In this document: positions 62,992 through 64,000 of the stretch, one piece after another | Position numbering within the stretch: position 1 is the stretch's first letter | Layout of the letters: each line of letters starts with the position of its first letter | DNA from: Streptomyces sp. NRRL F-5126 | Lineage (GTDB): Bacteria; Actinomycetota; Actinomycetes; Streptomycetales; Streptomycetaceae | Reading direction: 5' to 3' | Assembly (NCBI RefSeq): GCF_000721265.1 | Contig: NZ_JOFZ01000002.1 | Span: 434,001-498,000 of the forward strand | DNA: 64,000 nt | Position numbers and translations under genes: made by a program | Notes under the pieces: generated by a model | The model's database searches: none | What the model was told of the DNA's origin: nothing | The model's input: the letters and a program-made list of their open reading frames with translations, nothing else

Positions 62992-64000
<1,009 letters not shown>

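Overview
The window is a GC-rich chromosomal segment from an actinobacterium, almost certainly Streptomyces or a close relative. Supporting signs are the very high GC with strong third-position bias, frequent GTG starts, a SigE-family sigma factor, an AbaA/WhiJ-type HTH + DUF397 + ATPase module, a large LuxR-type (LAL) regulator, two GGDEF/EAL proteins, and a gene order (sdaA-glyA-gcvH-gcvT ... opp ... mnmA ... ligA ... gatCAB ... ilvBNC-serA ... put genes) that I remember from the Streptomyces core chromosome. That synteny is from memory and was not searched. No rRNA, tRNA, CRISPR array, insertion sequence or phage gene was found.

Layout. 0-2.2 kb: SigE-family sigma factor (5' end outside the window), a membrane-anchored partner, and a DUF3152 zinc-protease-like protein. 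2.2-7.0 kb (minus): gcvT-gcvH-glyA-sdaA behind a tandem glycine riboswitch, a glycine-to-serine-to-pyruvate detoxification unit. 7.0-9.4 kb: a small NTPase and two SseB-type proteins. 9.9-16.1 kb: oligopeptide ABC transporter in the order permease, binding protein, permease, ATPase, ATPase. 16.3-21.1 kb: TRIC-like channel, thioesterase, cysteine desulfurase, amidase (opposite strand) and mnmA. 21.1-24.4 kb (minus): tctC-tctA-tctB tricarboxylate transporter. 24.6-31.6 kb: acetyltransferase, FolD paralogue, DUF427, LOG-family hydrolase, SDR, MetE-like protein and ligA. 31.9-34.0 kb: membrane GGDEF/EAL protein (RmdB type). 34.7-39.7 kb: gatC-gatA-small ORF-gatB and an ion-transporter-family membrane protein.

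39.7-48.7 kb is an accessory region. It holds the HTH/DUF397/ATPase module, a three-gene operon (small protein, DUF6879-like protein, STAND NB-ARC/TPR ATPase), and a 57-aa ORF overlapping a LAL regulator. 49.1-50.5 kb: DUF6191-like protein and a PQQ-type sugar dehydrogenase lipoprotein. 50.7-56.4 kb (minus): ilvB-ilvN-ilvC-serA, preceded by a 13-codon leader peptide and attenuator. 56.4-59.6 kb: GGDEF protein with a degenerate EAL domain (CdgF type). 59.6-64 kb: D-2-hydroxyacid dehydrogenase, then a PucR-type regulator divergent from proline dehydrogenase and P5C dehydrogenase (3' end cut by the window).

Amino-acid metabolism is the dominant theme: glycine/serine breakdown under an RNA switch, branched-chain synthesis under leader-peptide attenuation, serine synthesis, peptide uptake, and proline breakdown under a likely local regulator. 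The two c-di-GMP proteins about 25 kb apart look complementary: one has an intact EAL and no inhibitory site, the other an intact GGDEF with inhibitory site and a degenerate EAL. The least explained parts are the 39.7-48.7 kb region, the repeat-bearing gap before gatC, and several palindromes in divergent promoter regions.
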